The notes: a model not told the origin generated them from the letters alone. A DNA stretch of 41,025 bases from Flavobacteriales bacterium (GCA_018402015.1 JAGYJL010000016.1:1-41025); one strand, 5' to 3'; positions 9,701 through 17,263 are shown, counted from the stretch's first letter. Numbers and translations are program-made.

Positions 9701-9792
9701 TTAACTACTCTTCTGCCGCTTTCTCCACCTGTTTCGTCCTTGGCAACCAAGGCGAAAAGCTGCATTAAGGCTCTCAGTATTCGTTCACTCAT
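6706..9792 (-). CDS. Large ABC transporter: TerB-like head, ABCG-type ATPase and permease in one chain
   Basis: It encodes 1028 residues. Residues 1-140 are helical and resemble TerB/tellurite-resistance modules (NSDGSIDGQE near 107-116). Residues 180-240 form a beta-rich stretch that may be FHA-like. The ATPase has Walker A GASGAGKS (283-290), Q330, signature ISGGQRKR (389-396), Walker B ILFVDEP (409-415) and H-loop H446. A CFNC pair (C495, C498) sits in the linker. ABC2-type membrane helices lie at about 590-760, with a last helix near 985-1010. Between them lies a charged 200-residue insertion, probably outside the bilayer. The order ATPase-then-permease is the ABCG (White) half-transporter layout. 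The substrate is unknown. The stop overlaps the convergent YigZ gene by 13 bp. Confidence 0.93.
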   Translation of the reverse strand: MSERILRALMQLFALVAKDETGGESGRRVVKVFLEQQLNKELVLQYLQVFDEFFKEYHGGADELDEKKKKRISRSSVKILKICMAINAELTQKQKVIVLFRLLEFVNSDGSIDGQELDFVNTVSDSFNIDEQEFLRCLHFVKALSEDLQDSDNVLVISHDKDPKFERAHHIFAEALQGQIRVLSIPSVNLYVFRYFGTETLFINGQPARSGRVNILSQGASIRTSGLSPIYYSDIVGRFMRATVDHDLVFEANNIEFFFPGGKQGLHTLNMRERSGQLLGIMGASGAGKSTLLNILNGTTEPSKGSVNINGINIYKEPDKVEGLIGYISQDDLLIEDLTVFENLYYNAKLCFDGVSTFRLRKMVMTTLKNLGLSEIKDLKVGSPLNKKISGGQRKRLNIALELIREPSILFVDEPTSGLSSRDSENIMDLLKELALKGKLVYVVIHQPSSDIYKMFDKLMILDTGGYPVYYGNPIDAIGYFKAQINDVTSQDVECFNCGNVNPEQVFNIIEGKVLDEYGQSTQSRRVKPVEWNEKFIGSGKMESELAENNGSGGRLPDAASIPSRISQFIVFLTRDVRSKLADSQYMLINFLETPVLAIILASLVRFYANDEAGYVFRENDNIPAYMFMCVVVALFFGLTVSAEEIIKDRKILKREKFLNLSRSSYLVSKIMIMFFISFVQTLSFVLIGNAILEVQGMNISYFLVLFSTSCFANMLGLNISASFRNAVTIYILIPFLIIPQLLLSGVIVEFDKLNPGFSSNEYVPITGEIMASKWAYEALAVHQFKNNEYEKELFEFDKKISEATFRKDYWIPELKKKVIAMSSIVDLKSDEGVKAANGLTLIKHEIERENTFNPDIKFENVELLTPELITQETLISLREHLEKLARYYVKQRNAVDAEKDRIIATKVKTPEERDAFNMMRDDYYNESLGDLVMNSTDFYRIIERDGKLIQRLHPVYQDPVGSSILRSQFFAPRKVLFGHYIDTYWANLLVIWSMSIFLMLTLYFDALSKLLEFLGSLGERLPKFQKS

Positions 9793-9800
9793 CCGCTATA

Positions 9801-9838
9801 AAAACAAAGGCCTCATTACAACGAAGTAATGAGGCCTT
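9801..9838 (-). terminator. Strong intrinsic terminator between the secreted-protein gene and the ABC gene
   Basis: A perfect 13-bp stem (aaggcctcattac / gtaatgaggcctt) with a 6-base loop lies at 9807-9838, followed on the minus strand by tttgtttt. It is 24 bp past the stop of the small secreted protein and only 14 bp before the ABC transporter start. The ABC gene must therefore be read from read-through or from a promoter overlapping the hairpin. Confidence 0.9.
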
Positions 9839-9862
9839 GGGTTACGCGATTTGCGTATTTAT

Positions 9863-10291
9863 CTACTGCTTGAATCCTATCACCATGGTGGCGCATCCGG
9901 ATTTAACATTCACACTGTTCAATTTAGCTTCAATTGTGCAATCTACAGTTGAACCGAATTCGAAATCCCAGTATGGGGTATTCTTATAGTCGCTGCTGGC
10001 AAATAGTTGGTTATGGTCTTCATCGTATATCTCAAAAATGAGATTTCCATCGGTAAAACCACTACAACCGGCTATTCTATACGTACTACCTCCATAAAAT
10101 GTAGCTCTGAATTCTGCTACTTGATCTCCATTAAGTAAGGCTCTGTAGGATTGTCCATCAGAAATGTAGTCTGCTGTAACGTTCTCAGAACAGATCTTTG
10201 CAATGGAATCGCATTGTGCAGAAGCACTTCCAACATAGGCCAATCCCACTATAAGGGTTGCCATCAGTATTCTTAGGGTCTTTGTTCTCAT
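9863..10291 (-). CDS. Small secreted cysteine-containing protein of unknown function
   Basis: It encodes 142 residues with a signal peptide ending SASAQ (cleavage near residue 25). The mature protein has five Cys (27, 34, 76, 118, 133), so it probably folds with disulfides outside the cytoplasm. Segments such as GNLIFEIYDEDHNQLFASS and STVDCTIEAKLN suggest a beta-sandwich, but I recognise no family. Its ATG overlaps the stop of the upstream lipoprotein gene by 4 bp (10288-10291), a sign of translational coupling, so the two products are likely to work together. A strong terminator follows. Confidence 0.82.
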   Translation of the reverse strand: MRTKTLRILMATLIVGLAYVGSASAQCDSIAKICSENVTADYISDGQSYRALLNGDQVAEFRATFYGGSTYRIAGCSGFTDGNLIFEIYDEDHNQLFASSDYKNTPYWDFEFGSTVDCTIEAKLNSVNVKSGCATMVIGFKQ

Positions 10292-11208
10292 TGTTGGCCT
10301 ACTATTTTGTTTCTGATCATTTCTACTTTATCCGCAATGCCTTTCAAATGCTCTGGAGTAATGACTACAGTTGTCTTACTATTGATCTTTGTTGTTTTGT
10401 TGGCAATATCCACTTGCGGTTTCTCATACGAGTATTGAATATCGATAGCATCGAAATCGTATGCCAGTTCAATCAGGTCGTCAACCAATGCATCATACTC
10501 TGGCTGGTTGTAATAAGGAGTCAGCATTTTAACGATGTTGTTGAGCGTGTACTTCTGCTCGCCTATCCTGTTGATCACATCCTGATTACCATCCTTAACC
10601 GCAATTTGAGTTGAGAAATACAGTGTTTCTATCCAACCACCGGCCAAAACCAGCGCCCCAACGTTCAATCGGTCGTTATCTTTCAGGAATGCGTCAGCAT
10701 TTCTGTAAGCAACTGCAACTAAGTTGAGCATGGAATCGCGTTTTCCGAAGTTGTTCTCAAAACGCTTTATCGTGCTTTCGTCAAACGCACCAGTAATTCC
10801 CAACTCATCTGTTAGCTTGTTGATCACGCCTAGATACTTCAACGCATCTTGACTTTGATCGTAGATGGTTACGTAACCAACATCGGCACCATAAACACCA
10901 AGATTAACAGCCTTTTGATAATTAGTGGCATACGTGGTAACACGCTTGGCATCGTTAAGAAACTGCTTATTGTAATCTGAACCAGATTTCTCAATAAGAA
11001 TGGCCGTTTGAATAGGAGACGGTATGCTGAACATGCTACCTCCAATGGTCATCAACTTGGTTGCAGAGGAATCTACGTTCTCTGTCGATGCATCTTCTTC
11101 ACTACCGTCTTTCTTCACATCAGAAACGCACCCAACCAAAAAAATGGTTGCAAAGGCAGCCGCGCTCCCGTAGTTCAGCAACTTGTTAAATGTTTTCGTT
11201 TTTGTCAT
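10288..11208 (-). CDS. Envelope lipoprotein of unknown function
   Basis: It encodes 306 residues. The lipobox FLVGC puts the lipidated Cys at residue 27, followed by an acidic Ser/Asp/Glu-rich tether (about 28-48). The mature part looks mostly helical (TIGGSMFSIPSPIQTAILIEKS, then DAKRVTTYATNYQKAVNLGVYGADV). I know of similar uncharacterised Bacteroidota lipoproteins but no function. It is the first gene of a two-gene operon with the small secreted protein, sharing 4 bp. A divergent 49-codon membrane-peptide frame begins 56 bp upstream. Confidence 0.82.
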   Translation of the reverse strand: MTKTKTFNKLLNYGSAAAFATIFLVGCVSDVKKDGSEEDASTENVDSSATKLMTIGGSMFSIPSPIQTAILIEKSGSDYNKQFLNDAKRVTTYATNYQKAVNLGVYGADVGYVTIYDQSQDALKYLGVINKLTDELGITGAFDESTIKRFENNFGKRDSMLNLVAVAYRNADAFLKDNDRLNVGALVLAGGWIETLYFSTQIAVKDGNQDVINRIGEQKYTLNNIVKMLTPYYNQPEYDALVDDLIELAYDFDAIDIQYSYEKPQVDIANKTTKINSKTTVVITPEHLKGIADKVEMIRNKIVGQQ

Positions 11209-11230
11209 GACCTGATTATGGTTAATGTTG
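11201..11230 (+). promoter_or_regulatory. Candidate promoter for the 49-codon membrane peptide
   Basis: A TTTG at 11201-11204 and TAATGTTG at 11223-11230 are separated by 18 bp, close to the Bacteroidota -33/-7 pattern (one mismatch in the -7 box). They lie 34 bp before the ATG at 11264. The -33 box overlaps the start of the divergent lipoprotein gene. Confidence 0.35.
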
Positions 11231-11232
11231 TT

Positions 11233-11261
11233 CGCAAGTAACGAAAATTAGTACTAATCAA
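11233..11261 (-). promoter_or_regulatory. Candidate promoter of the lipoprotein operon
   Basis: On the minus strand a TTG (11259-11261) is followed after 18 bp by TACTTGCG (11233-11240), resembling the Bacteroidota TTG / TAnnTTTG pair with two mismatches in the -7 box. It would give a leader of roughly 20 bases before ATG 11208. Confidence 0.4.
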
Positions 11262-11263
11262 CA

Positions 11264-11413
11264 ATGAGACGAATGCCTCTCAATCCCTTGATATATAAAG
11301 GATTATCGGTAAACGACATGCTGAACCTAGTACAACTTCTCATTCTCTTTGGTGCATTGATACTGATAAGAAGCCTATTTGGTTACAAAATTCCAAAGAG
11401 AATCAGACCTTAA
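11264..11413 (+). CDS. Putative 49-residue single-pass membrane peptide
   Basis: A plus-strand frame runs from ATG 11264 to TAA 11411-11413 in the 194-bp gap between the lipoprotein start (11208) and the TonB receptor stop (11403). The peptide has a polar head (MRRMPLNPLIYKGLSVND), one hydrophobic helix of about 19 residues (LNLVQLLILFGALILIRSLF) and a basic tail ending PKRIRP. That is a credible small membrane protein with the positive end inside. It overlaps the TonB receptor's 3' end by 11 bp, tail to tail. No family is recognised. The frame is short, so it could be chance. Confidence 0.5.
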   Translation: MRRMPLNPLIYKGLSVNDMLNLVQLLILFGALILIRSLFGYKIPKRIRP

Positions 11414-13838
11414 TTGCAACAGTAACATAAAAGGTTCTTCCGGACGATGGAATGATACCTGGCCCAGGATACCCAGTTGCTCTGCGCGTAAAGTATCGGT
11501 TATCTGTAATATTCTCCACTCCCGCGCTCAATTTCATTTTCCAAATTCTGTAGGATGCATTGAGATCCATCACATAATAAGCAGGAATGAGTCCGTTGAC
11601 GGCATTCCCCGTTTGGATCGAATTGGTTGCATCTGTAAACTGATCATCGGTATATGAAAACAGATATGACAGCTTAATATCTCGCCAGCCTAGGTCGATA
11701 CCCGTTCGTACCAAAAAGGCAGGTGTCAGTTCCACCCGCTTATTTCTAAAGGCAGATTCATCTGAGGATACGTATCGAGCATCAAGCCAGGTAACATTTG
11801 AGAATATGGCGCATTGCCAATCCGAACTCGGAATGAAGGTTTCCACGGCATTCCAACGCATAAAGGTTTCTACCCCAACCGTTCTTGCATTGGAAACATT
11901 CGTTCTCAATCTATACACACTGAACAGTTCGGGGTCTACTTGTTGTACATAGCCGATCCTATCGTTGTACATCATTAGAAATCCGGTTATATCGAACTGA
12001 AAAACATCCTTGATGTTTCCGCGAAAACCCAGATCTGCATTGAATCCCGTTTCATCCTTCATATTCGGATCTATTCGGAAACTGGGATTACTGACCCAAA
12101 GATCGTTGAAGTTTATTGGCTTATAATTCTGAGAGAAGTTGGCGTAGAGCTCCAAACCTCTGAGCGGTTTGTAGCTTGCTCCGAGCCCAAATAGCGGAAA
12201 CCAACGGTTTCGTGTGCTGGATCCCGTTGTGATGCTATCAAGAATGACATTCTCGGCCTGATCGAAATAAACCGTTCTAGCGGATCCTTCGGTATTCGTA
12301 TTGATGTATTCTATTCGGAGACCAGGCGTTATGGAGACTTTACTGGTAATATTGAAGATGTTCTCCATAAACCAAGCAACATTGCCACTTGGATGAGACG
12401 ATCTGGAGCTGTTTGCTACAATATCCGCAAACTCGAATACACTCCCGTAGGTAGAATCTGCTGCGCCTTGTCTGCTTCTGGTAAAACCTTTGTACAATCG
12501 AACACCCGTTAGGAAAACCTGTGGCTGATTTCTGATGGCGTATCGCTGCAGGTATCTGATCTCTCCGCCTATATTCAGGAAATCACCTAAAATGAGATTC
12601 CGGTACTTCTGCCTATCGGTTGCCGCTGGATCGTTGATGGGATCACTTTGGTTGGGCGGACCTTGAAATCCAAGTGCCTCACGCGAAGCTATCAGACCGA
12701 AAAGCCGAACGTCCAACTTCGAGCTAGAACTGAATTCATGCTTTGCAGATAAGGACATCACATTCCATTTGATACGGAACCAATTCCGATCCCGTAAAGC
12801 CTGCTGCGCGTTGTCTTCAAACTGAGCATCGGTAAGTCCACCTGCCTGTTGCGCCAAATACCAAGTCCGTGTGTATTCGGCTTTTAGCGTTGTACCTTTT
12901 TTTGATGTGTACTTGAGGGTTGAATAAACGGTGTAATTATCGAAATCTGAATTACAGCGCCAGCAATTTCCAAATCTGTATTGGAATGCCGTGTAATAAT
13001 TGAACCTACCAATGGTACCTCCAAGTGCTGTGTACGAATTAAAAAATCCATAGGAGCCAATGGTCTGAATACTTTCTGCTTGGATCTTCATACTGTCGGG
13101 TCCTTCTTTCATTACGAAGTTGAGCATACCTCCAAACTGTGGTCCGTATTGTAACGATGCCGCTCCCCTAACCACTTCTACTTTTTTAACTGCGAGCATT
13201 GGCGGAGAGTAGTAACTCTCCGGATAGCCAAGTGCATCAGCAGCAATATCGTATCCATTCTGCCGTGTATTGAAATTTTCGGTCCTGCTTGGGCTAAGAC
13301 CTCTTCCTCCTACTCCAATTTGAATTCCTGCACAATCGGACTCCCAGATGTTAAGACCTGCCACCTGACTAAAAACCTGCCTAGCTCGATTAGATGCAAG
13401 ATTTGCAGTAATGTTATCCAGATTGATGACTTCCGTTTTCTTGCTTGCATAAATGGCAGTGCCTTCAACAGGCCTAAGGGTGGTCATAACCGCACCCGAC
13501 TCTTTTTCTCCTCGAACCGTAACGCCCGCAAGATCTTGACTCAGCAATTCCAACTGAATATCTAATCTATGAACACCGTTTTTAGGGTCAATGGTTCTTT
13601 CAACCTTTTTAAATCCCGGTTGGAAGAAAGTGACCTTCTTTGAACCTGCTGAAAGACCACTGATTTTATAATTTCCATCGGCATTGGTTGTTGTACTTTC
13701 AGAAACCCCATCAACATGGACGATTACTCCAAACATGGGCTGTTCGTTAGGGTCAGTTACCTGTCCTTTAATAACGACTTGCCCGCTGACCTCAGAGATC
13801 AGCGGGACAATCATCAGTAATATTTTTAGAACCCTCAA
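11403..13838 (-). CDS. TonB-dependent outer-membrane receptor, FecA-like
   Basis: It encodes 811 residues. Signal peptide about 1-19, then a CarboxypepD_reg-like beta-sandwich (about 22-105, KGQVTDPNEQPMFGVIVHV), a plug domain (about 120-245) and a 22-strand-type barrel to the C-terminus. The plug holds GVGGRGLSPSR, YYSPPMLAVKKVEVVRGAAS and LQYGPQFGGMLNFV, which resemble FecA (ferric dicitrate receptor) more than the SusC glycan receptors. It would import a ferric chelate across the outer membrane using TonB-ExbBD energy, and the ligand is inferred. It is the third gene of an operon with imelysin-like and DUF4856 lipoproteins, 26 bp after the imelysin stop, which supports iron uptake. Confidence 0.94.
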   Translation of the reverse strand: MRVLKILLMIVPLISEVSGQVVIKGQVTDPNEQPMFGVIVHVDGVSESTTTNADGNYKISGLSAGSKKVTFFQPGFKKVERTIDPKNGVHRLDIQLELLSQDLAGVTVRGEKESGAVMTTLRPVEGTAIYASKKTEVINLDNITANLASNRARQVFSQVAGLNIWESDCAGIQIGVGGRGLSPSRTENFNTRQNGYDIAADALGYPESYYSPPMLAVKKVEVVRGAASLQYGPQFGGMLNFVMKEGPDSMKIQAESIQTIGSYGFFNSYTALGGTIGRFNYYTAFQYRFGNCWRCNSDFDNYTVYSTLKYTSKKGTTLKAEYTRTWYLAQQAGGLTDAQFEDNAQQALRDRNWFRIKWNVMSLSAKHEFSSSSKLDVRLFGLIASREALGFQGPPNQSDPINDPAATDRQKYRNLILGDFLNIGGEIRYLQRYAIRNQPQVFLTGVRLYKGFTRSRQGAADSTYGSVFEFADIVANSSRSSHPSGNVAWFMENIFNITSKVSITPGLRIEYINTNTEGSARTVYFDQAENVILDSITTGSSTRNRWFPLFGLGASYKPLRGLELYANFSQNYKPINFNDLWVSNPSFRIDPNMKDETGFNADLGFRGNIKDVFQFDITGFLMMYNDRIGYVQQVDPELFSVYRLRTNVSNARTVGVETFMRWNAVETFIPSSDWQCAIFSNVTWLDARYVSSDESAFRNKRVELTPAFLVRTGIDLGWRDIKLSYLFSYTDDQFTDATNSIQTGNAVNGLIPAYYVMDLNASYRIWKMKLSAGVENITDNRYFTRRATGYPGPGIIPSSGRTFYVTVAIKV

Positions 13839-13864
13839 CCTAATTTTCGCAACGTAGATTTCTA

Positions 13865-14965
13865 CTAATCTCCATCGCCAGATACGTAATTGATCTGTAC
13901 ACCGAAAGCCGTGGTCATCTCATGTTTAATTAGAGGAACTGTCATTTGCATTTCGGTGTAGGCCTGATCGACAACAGGTTTGTTTGTAGAAAGTGTCTCA
14001 GACATGGGGTCTGGAACTTCGGATAGTTGATTTTCAATTGCTTGAAAGCGTTCTGCTATTGCTTCATGTAACAGCTTGTTAACAGATTCGGCTTGAAGAC
14101 ATTCTAAATAATCCGCCAAACCCAAGCCGTCTGCACCTGTTTCAGAAACTCCCAAATACAGATCTTTTATAGCACTCATCTGCTCTACCGATAACTCTGC
14201 ACTGATGCCAGAATAATACCCTTCAACCTTGTCGGGAAGCACAACACCTCCATTCAGTTTACCTAATGGAATTTTGAACTTGAAGTTCTTCAAAACCTCA
14301 AAATCTCGATTGAACTCGTTGCCCATCAACGAAATTGAAGTGCCTAGTGCCGAACCAGTGTTGCTAATGAAAGTAGAACGATAAGAATCCCAGCCTCCGC
14401 TTATTGATTGGGCCGTTGTTTTTAGCTCATCGGCCAACTGTGTGAGAAAAACACCTCTCTGAGTAGCGCTAGAACCGTTCACATACTTATCAACAATAGC
14501 CTGATCCGTTTCTCCATTAGAACCGAACAACAAATAGTCAATAGCAGGAAAACCAACTACGGACTGAGGACTTTCAGACACGGCAGTTCCAACATCAATA
14601 CTCGTTTCCATGAAGTTGGTATTCGTAGGAAACGTGTTGAATCTATCTCTGAATGGAATGCCATTTATCAACCCGGGTCCGAATGCAAACGAACTGCAAC
14701 GTTGATATTGCTTATAAGCAACAACAAACGAAATTCGAGCCTCGACCAACAGAGAAACTGATGGAGAAGCCACAAACGCATCCACAGAACCTTTCAATAA
14801 TGAAGTTGCAGTTACCAGGTCATTCATTCTAGGTTGAATAATGCCATCAGCATAATTGGTAAGCATTGCGCCTTCATCAAAGTCGCAATTGTTCAAGTTA
14901 GTCTTGGTATCGCAAGCCGAAATAGCAATCGAAACCGTTACATAAACTGCTAATAGTTTTCTCAT
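13865..14965 (-). CDS. Imelysin-like (M75) iron-regulated lipoprotein
   Basis: It encodes 366 residues with a lipobox-like ISAC (Cys18), so it is probably anchored at the envelope. The central part matches the imelysin family: a helical bundle with YKQYQRCSSFAFGP and GFPAIDYLLFG (138-148). In classical imelysins (IrpA type) the second motif is GxHxxE; here it reads G-F-P-A-I-D, so both signature residues differ and metal binding or peptidase activity is doubtful. Members occur in bacterial iron-uptake operons. Its start overlaps the stop of the DUF4856 gene by 4 bp, and a FecA-like receptor follows 26 bp downstream. Confidence 0.92.
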   Translation of the reverse strand: MRKLLAVYVTVSIAISACDTKTNLNNCDFDEGAMLTNYADGIIQPRMNDLVTATSLLKGSVDAFVASPSVSLLVEARISFVVAYKQYQRCSSFAFGPGLINGIPFRDRFNTFPTNTNFMETSIDVGTAVSESPQSVVGFPAIDYLLFGSNGETDQAIVDKYVNGSSATQRGVFLTQLADELKTTAQSISGGWDSYRSTFISNTGSALGTSISLMGNEFNRDFEVLKNFKFKIPLGKLNGGVVLPDKVEGYYSGISAELSVEQMSAIKDLYLGVSETGADGLGLADYLECLQAESVNKLLHEAIAERFQAIENQLSEVPDPMSETLSTNKPVVDQAYTEMQMTVPLIKHEMTTAFGVQINYVSGDGD

Positions 14966-16095
14966 CTTTTTATCGTTCCAGCTGGGAATGCCATTTGAAT
15001 ATGACCTATGACATCATTGAGGTCTTGTGAGGTAAGCTGGTAAAGATTGGTTTGATCGTTGATGATTGATAAAGCGCTCTGAATATGTGAGAATTCATAA
15101 GATGGTGGGAATTTCGAATTACCTCCATTGAAATGGTACTTAAGGGAATTCATAAAACCGATTCCTTCACTCAATGCATGATGCTTCTTGTAAACTTCAA
15201 TATTCGGGTCTAACGCCTGAATCATGTAGTCTACAGCAGTTGCAGCGCAAACAACAGCCCACTTCTCTTGTACTGTCCTGATTGCTTCATCCCGTGCTTC
15301 GTAGTCCTTCGCCACAATAGCAGCTCGTGCTGTGCGGAATGCTGTTGCAATTTCATCGTTCAGTCCAGGGTATAGGTCATTGTTTCTTCTGTTACAATAG
15401 GCACCCCACCAAGTTACATTTCCAATAGAAGATTGGTTTGGAAAATCTACTGGAACTCCAAAATAACCGAACGCTTCATCAAAATAATGCTCCATGGCAG
15501 TGTAGTTCTCTCCCTCAACGAGGTCACTATTTCCAACGAAACCCATTCTGTCAGCCGATAGATATACTTCCATTGCCTGATAGAAGAACACAGCACCGAT
15601 CAATCCTTTCTCAATAACTTGAATCATCTCCACTCCGTTTTCATCAACGCGGTAGCCTACTGTTGGGTCCGGACTTCCATCCACCAACACTCCAGCAACG
15701 CCTTCGGAGGCCGCTCCAGTTGCAGTACTGGAAGCAGCTAATCTGTCCATGTAAGCCTCATAAGCGGCCACATCATTTTGAAAACACTTTGATTTCAGGT
15801 CTTTGGTGAATGTTGCGCCATCAAAAGGATTGTTCTCGTTAGCAAACATATCCTTCAGTTTCTGCGCATCCAGCGCAGTTGCTCCAACCGTATTTGAGGC
15901 TTTCATGTATGTGCTAAGCAATGACAACATATTTAGGCGCTCTGTCTGACCAGAATGATCTACTGTTGAATTTCCATCTCTAGTAAACTCATACGTGGCT
16001 GGCACATCAAGAGTCGGATCATCATTTTGGTTACAAGCGGTAAAACAAAAAGCTGATAGCAGGAAAGCCGGAATCAATTGCTTAAGTAAGTTCAT
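14962..16095 (-). CDS. DUF4856 lipoprotein of an iron-uptake operon
   Basis: It encodes 377 residues with a lipobox FTAC (Cys21). The mature region opens with YEFTRDGNSTVDHSGQTERL, the usual start of DUF4856 proteins, and continues with helical segments (EHYFDEAFGYFGVP, RRNNDLYPGLNDEIATAFRTAR). DUF4856 has no proven activity, but in Bacteroidota it recurrently sits beside imelysin and TonB receptors, suggesting it helps bind or process the iron ligand at the surface. It is the first gene of the operon and has a good Bacteroidota promoter upstream (16138-16168). Confidence 0.9.
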   Translation of the reverse strand: MNLLKQLIPAFLLSAFCFTACNQNDDPTLDVPATYEFTRDGNSTVDHSGQTERLNMLSLLSTYMKASNTVGATALDAQKLKDMFANENNPFDGATFTKDLKSKCFQNDVAAYEAYMDRLAASSTATGAASEGVAGVLVDGSPDPTVGYRVDENGVEMIQVIEKGLIGAVFFYQAMEVYLSADRMGFVGNSDLVEGENYTAMEHYFDEAFGYFGVPVDFPNQSSIGNVTWWGAYCNRRNNDLYPGLNDEIATAFRTARAAIVAKDYEARDEAIRTVQEKWAVVCAATAVDYMIQALDPNIEVYKKHHALSEGIGFMNSLKYHFNGGNSKFPPSYEFSHIQSALSIINDQTNLYQLTSQDLNDVIGHIQMAFPAGTIKR

Positions 16096-16137
16096 ATTTA
16101 ACAGTATTTTTATTTAGACTGATTTTAAATAATGAGA

Positions 16138-16168
16138 CAAATCTATGCTTGGCCTGTGCAGCAAGCAA
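16138..16168 (-). promoter_or_regulatory. Promoter of the DUF4856-imelysin-TonB receptor operon
   Basis: On the minus strand a perfect -7 box TAGATTTG (16138-16145) is preceded by TTG at 16162-16164 (16-bp spacing) and another at 16166-16168 (20-bp spacing). It lies about 43 bp upstream of ATG 16095. No obvious Fur-type inverted repeat was found around it. Confidence 0.6.
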
Positions 16169-16190
16169 TACCTAACTAAGGGTATTCAAG

Positions 16191-16223
16191 CAAAAAGCCC
16201 GAGAATAATTACTCTCGGGCTTT
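16191..16223 (-). terminator. Intrinsic terminator of the 313-residue T9SS cargo gene
   Basis: An 11-bp stem (aaagcccgaga / tctcgggcttt, loop of 8) lies 25 bp past the stop at 16248 and is followed on the minus strand by a T-run. It separates the T9SS cargo gene from the iron operon promoter. Confidence 0.88.
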
Positions 16224-16247
16224 ATTGATTACCAAAAGATACTGTTC

Positions 16248-17189
16248 CTATCTCAGAACAACTTTTGAGGTAAGAACTTGGCTGTCTAAATCAAGTTTCA
16301 AGCTGTAAATACCTGCTTCCAATCCGTCACAATTTAAATCAATGAGGTTAGTGCCAGCAATTGTTCGTACTTGAATTTGATTTACAAGTTCACCCAAAGC
16401 ATTGAAAACGGAAAGCAAACCAGAAGTAGCTGCTGTAGATTGGAAACCGATCGCTACAACTTCATCAGCCGGATTAGGATAAACGGTGAAGGTACTTGCA
16501 GAATTATCCGACTCTTCAATTCCAACTCCACTGGCAACTACTTCAAGTACAGCGCCTTCGAGCTTAATTCCGTTAACGGTGAAATTAGGATCACCAAAAG
16601 CATCTAGCAGCACGCCCATATCACTTAGCCAGGTGTTGAATCCAACTACCCCACCAATTGCAGCTGGATCGAAGTTCGCGGCTCGGGCATCAATGAATAG
16701 CGTTAACGGATAAATACCATCGCTATTCGGACCACCACCAGCAGCAGCCGTCCAAGCAGCAGCATCTCCTTCAATTGAAATACAGCCAACGGTATTCTCA
16801 AATCCATTGGTGGTGTCTCCGGGATTAACCCAATATCCAAACGGATTTGAGACTTCATCGTACGTAGTATCAAACGCGGCATCTGTTGTATAAGTAAGGC
16901 CACTTGGAAGTCCTCCGATAGAATCCAACCTAAAAAAATCGGCTAAAACAGTCACGTCAAGTGGAGGATTACCCGGTGCCAACTCAACACTTAGTGTTGT
17001 ATCGGCAAACGTTTGAATACTGATCACTCGTACATGATCGCCACAATCAGTACACGCATAAACCGTTTCTAACATTGAAGGAGCAAAGGTCAATCCTGTT
17101 CCAGTAAAACCAGATTCTGGTACGCACTGAGCCTGTGCCATGAAACTCCCTGAAACGAACAAAGTCAATAATGCAATAGTGTTTTTCAT
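16248..17189 (-). CDS. Secreted protein with C-terminal T9SS sorting domain (paralogue A)
   Basis: It encodes 313 residues: signal peptide to about residue 20 (FMAQAQ), a Cys-containing N-terminal domain, and a type A sorting domain at about 233-313 (STFTVYPNPADEVVAIGF, then GLEAGIYSLKLDLD and the basic end SKVVLR). The sorting domain sends it through the type IX secretion machine, where it is usually cleaved and the protein is released or attached to surface lipopolysaccharide. The N-terminal part aligns with the next gene (PSGLTYTT versus PAGFTYTE, VGCISIEG versus EGCLGFNA, FIDARAA versus LVDARIS), so the two are tandem paralogues. Function is unknown. It has its own terminator. Confidence 0.88.
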   Translation of the reverse strand: MKNTIALLTLFVSGSFMAQAQCVPESGFTGTGLTFAPSMLETVYACTDCGDHVRVISIQTFADTTLSVELAPGNPPLDVTVLADFFRLDSIGGLPSGLTYTTDAAFDTTYDEVSNPFGYWVNPGDTTNGFENTVGCISIEGDAAAWTAAAGGGPNSDGIYPLTLFIDARAANFDPAAIGGVVGFNTWLSDMGVLLDAFGDPNFTVNGIKLEGAVLEVVASGVGIEESDNSASTFTVYPNPADEVVAIGFQSTAATSGLLSVFNALGELVNQIQVRTIAGTNLIDLNCDGLEAGIYSLKLDLDSQVLTSKVVLR

Positions 17190-17210
17190 AATGTGAAATT
17201 GATATGATTC

Positions 17211-17244
17211 AAAAAAAAAGCCTTGGCGGGAACGCCAAGGCTTT
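17211..17244 (-). terminator. Strong terminator after the 294-residue T9SS cargo gene
   Basis: A 12-bp perfect stem (aaagccttggcg / cgccaaggcttt) with a GGAA tetraloop (17217-17244) is followed on the minus strand by a run of T. It lies about 20 bp after the stop at 17264, in the gap before the next cargo gene. Confidence 0.9.
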
Positions 17245-17263
17245 GAAATCCATTAAGCAGAAA

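Noticed and set aside
16096-16247. Fur-box-like operator in the iron operon promoter region
   Set aside because: I looked for a GATAATGATAATCATTATC-type inverted repeat and found none; only the -33/-7 promoter stands out.
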